Below are positions 22,299-22,574 of a stretch of 22,574 bases of DNA, piece after piece; the stretch's first letter is position 1; each line of letters opens with the position of its first letter. Made by a program: the position numbers and the translations under genes. Source of the stretch: Candidatus Parvarchaeota archaeon UBA573. Its GTDB lineage: Archaea > Nanobdellota > Nanobdellia > Parvarchaeales > Parvarchaeaceae. The notes beneath the pieces are model-generated. The model made no database searches, was not told the DNA's origin, and worked only from the letters and a program-made list of their open reading frames with translations. The stretch is from assembly GCA_002502045.1 (NCBI GenBank), contig DAPE01000009.1:1-22574 (forward strand), in the 5' to 3' direction.

Positions 22299-22353
22299 GA
22301 AATATTTATATCCTTTACTTTCCATCCAATAATATGCCATTTAAAGCCTTAAA
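22299..22353 (+). repeat. 55-bp inverted repeat, copy B: promoter plus first prepilin codons
   Basis: Inverted counterpart of 219-273, with one mismatch over 55 bp and exact identity over the first 38 bp. It includes the TATA element at 22301-22310, 25-30 nt before ATG 22334. The sequence upstream of 22299 is unrelated between the two copies. Confidence 0.92.
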
Positions 22354-22574
22354 TAATAGAGAAAAAGATAAAGCAGAACGTTCTGACATATATTCACACA
22401 CTAAGAACTTAACTTTTACAGTAAAAACCAAGCGTTCTCAGTCAGCCTTAGAGTATATGATGACTTATGGTTGGGCTATCTTAATAATAGTCATAGTAGC
22501 CGTTATCCTCTATTCAATGGGTATCTTCAACCCAAGTTCAAGCATAACTTTTACAAGCTCTGGATTTTCACCAT
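22334..22574 (+). CDS. Type IV pilin-like precursor with class III signal peptide (copy B, 3' end outside window)
   Basis: 80 codons are visible. The first six residues (MPFKAL) and everything from RSQSALEYMMTYGWAI onward to the window edge match copy A at 1-238 almost residue for residue. The leader between them is 17 residues longer and very polar (REKDKAERSD...). Gln at +1 and Glu at +5 of the predicted mature protein (QSALE) and the long hydrophobic helix mark it as an archaeal prepilin. It is leaderless, with a TATA box about 27 nt upstream inside the duplicated promoter segment. The mature N-termini of the two copies are identical through at least 40 residues, so they could enter the same filament. 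The longer leader may alter targeting or processing. Confidence 0.87.
   Translation, partial: MPFKALNNREKDKAERSDIYSHTKNLTFTVKTKRSQSALEYMMTYGWAILIIVIVAVILYSMGIFNPSSSITFTSSGFSP
22493..22524 (+). repeat. 32-bp exact repeat within prepilin copy B
   Basis: Identical to the reverse complement of 96-127, including third-codon positions, while the flanking codons carry synonymous differences. Same comment on conversion as for copy A. Confidence 0.9.

Overview
The window looks like chromosomal DNA from a small-genome archaeon, most likely a DPANN lineage of the ARMAN type (Micrarchaeota/Parvarchaeota-like). The evidence is an Orc1/Cdc6 initiator beside ORB-like repeats, TATA boxes about 25 nt upstream of start codons with no leader, prepilins with the QSALEYMMTYGWAI type class III signal peptide, a DUF929-like thiol protein and a tRNA without encoded CCA. 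The DNA is AT-rich by eye. The exact lineage is an inference. No insertion sequence, phage module or CRISPR array was seen.

Layout: (1) The window is bracketed by two copies of the same prepilin gene in inverted orientation, both transcribed outward (1-238 minus and 22334-22574 plus), with near-identical promoters. (2) 377-5770 holds a Cas4-like nuclease, a SufS/SufU iron-sulfur pair, the metabolite-repair epimerase NnrE, a ferritin-like/VIT1 metal transporter and three small poorly characterised proteins. (3) 5900-7620 is the replication-initiation locus: orc1/cdc6 on the minus strand and an AT-rich gap with three direct copies of TTCCATAGGAAATA, two followed by a GGGGTG tract, which is the architecture of archaeal origin recognition boxes. 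(4) 7621-12292 is a tightly packed operon next to this origin: a 720-residue glycine-rich surface protein, a coiled-coil/zinc-binding/winged-helix protein and a HerA/VirB4-like ATPase. (5) 12417-17528 is mostly accessory: a solenoid protein of nine exact 18-residue repeats, a small membrane protein, an HExxH protein, two membrane-anchored proteins, a cysteine-rich pilin-like protein and a DeoC-like barrel protein whose 5' end looks frameshifted. (6) 17560-22217 holds tRNA-Phe, a double V4R protein and a DUF929-like protein sharing one TATA box, a multi-spanning membrane protein coupled to a UPF0173 metallo-hydrolase, and an M16 peptidase.

Most genes appear to be singly transcribed and leaderless. 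Clear Shine-Dalgarno sequences occur only at a few starts: 9783 and 20245 inside operons, and 13541, which has a leader. The best candidate for an undescribed system is the surface protein / zinc-wHTH / HerA-like ATPase operon beside the origin. The best candidate for an unusual single protein is the 18-residue-repeat solenoid at 12417-13541.
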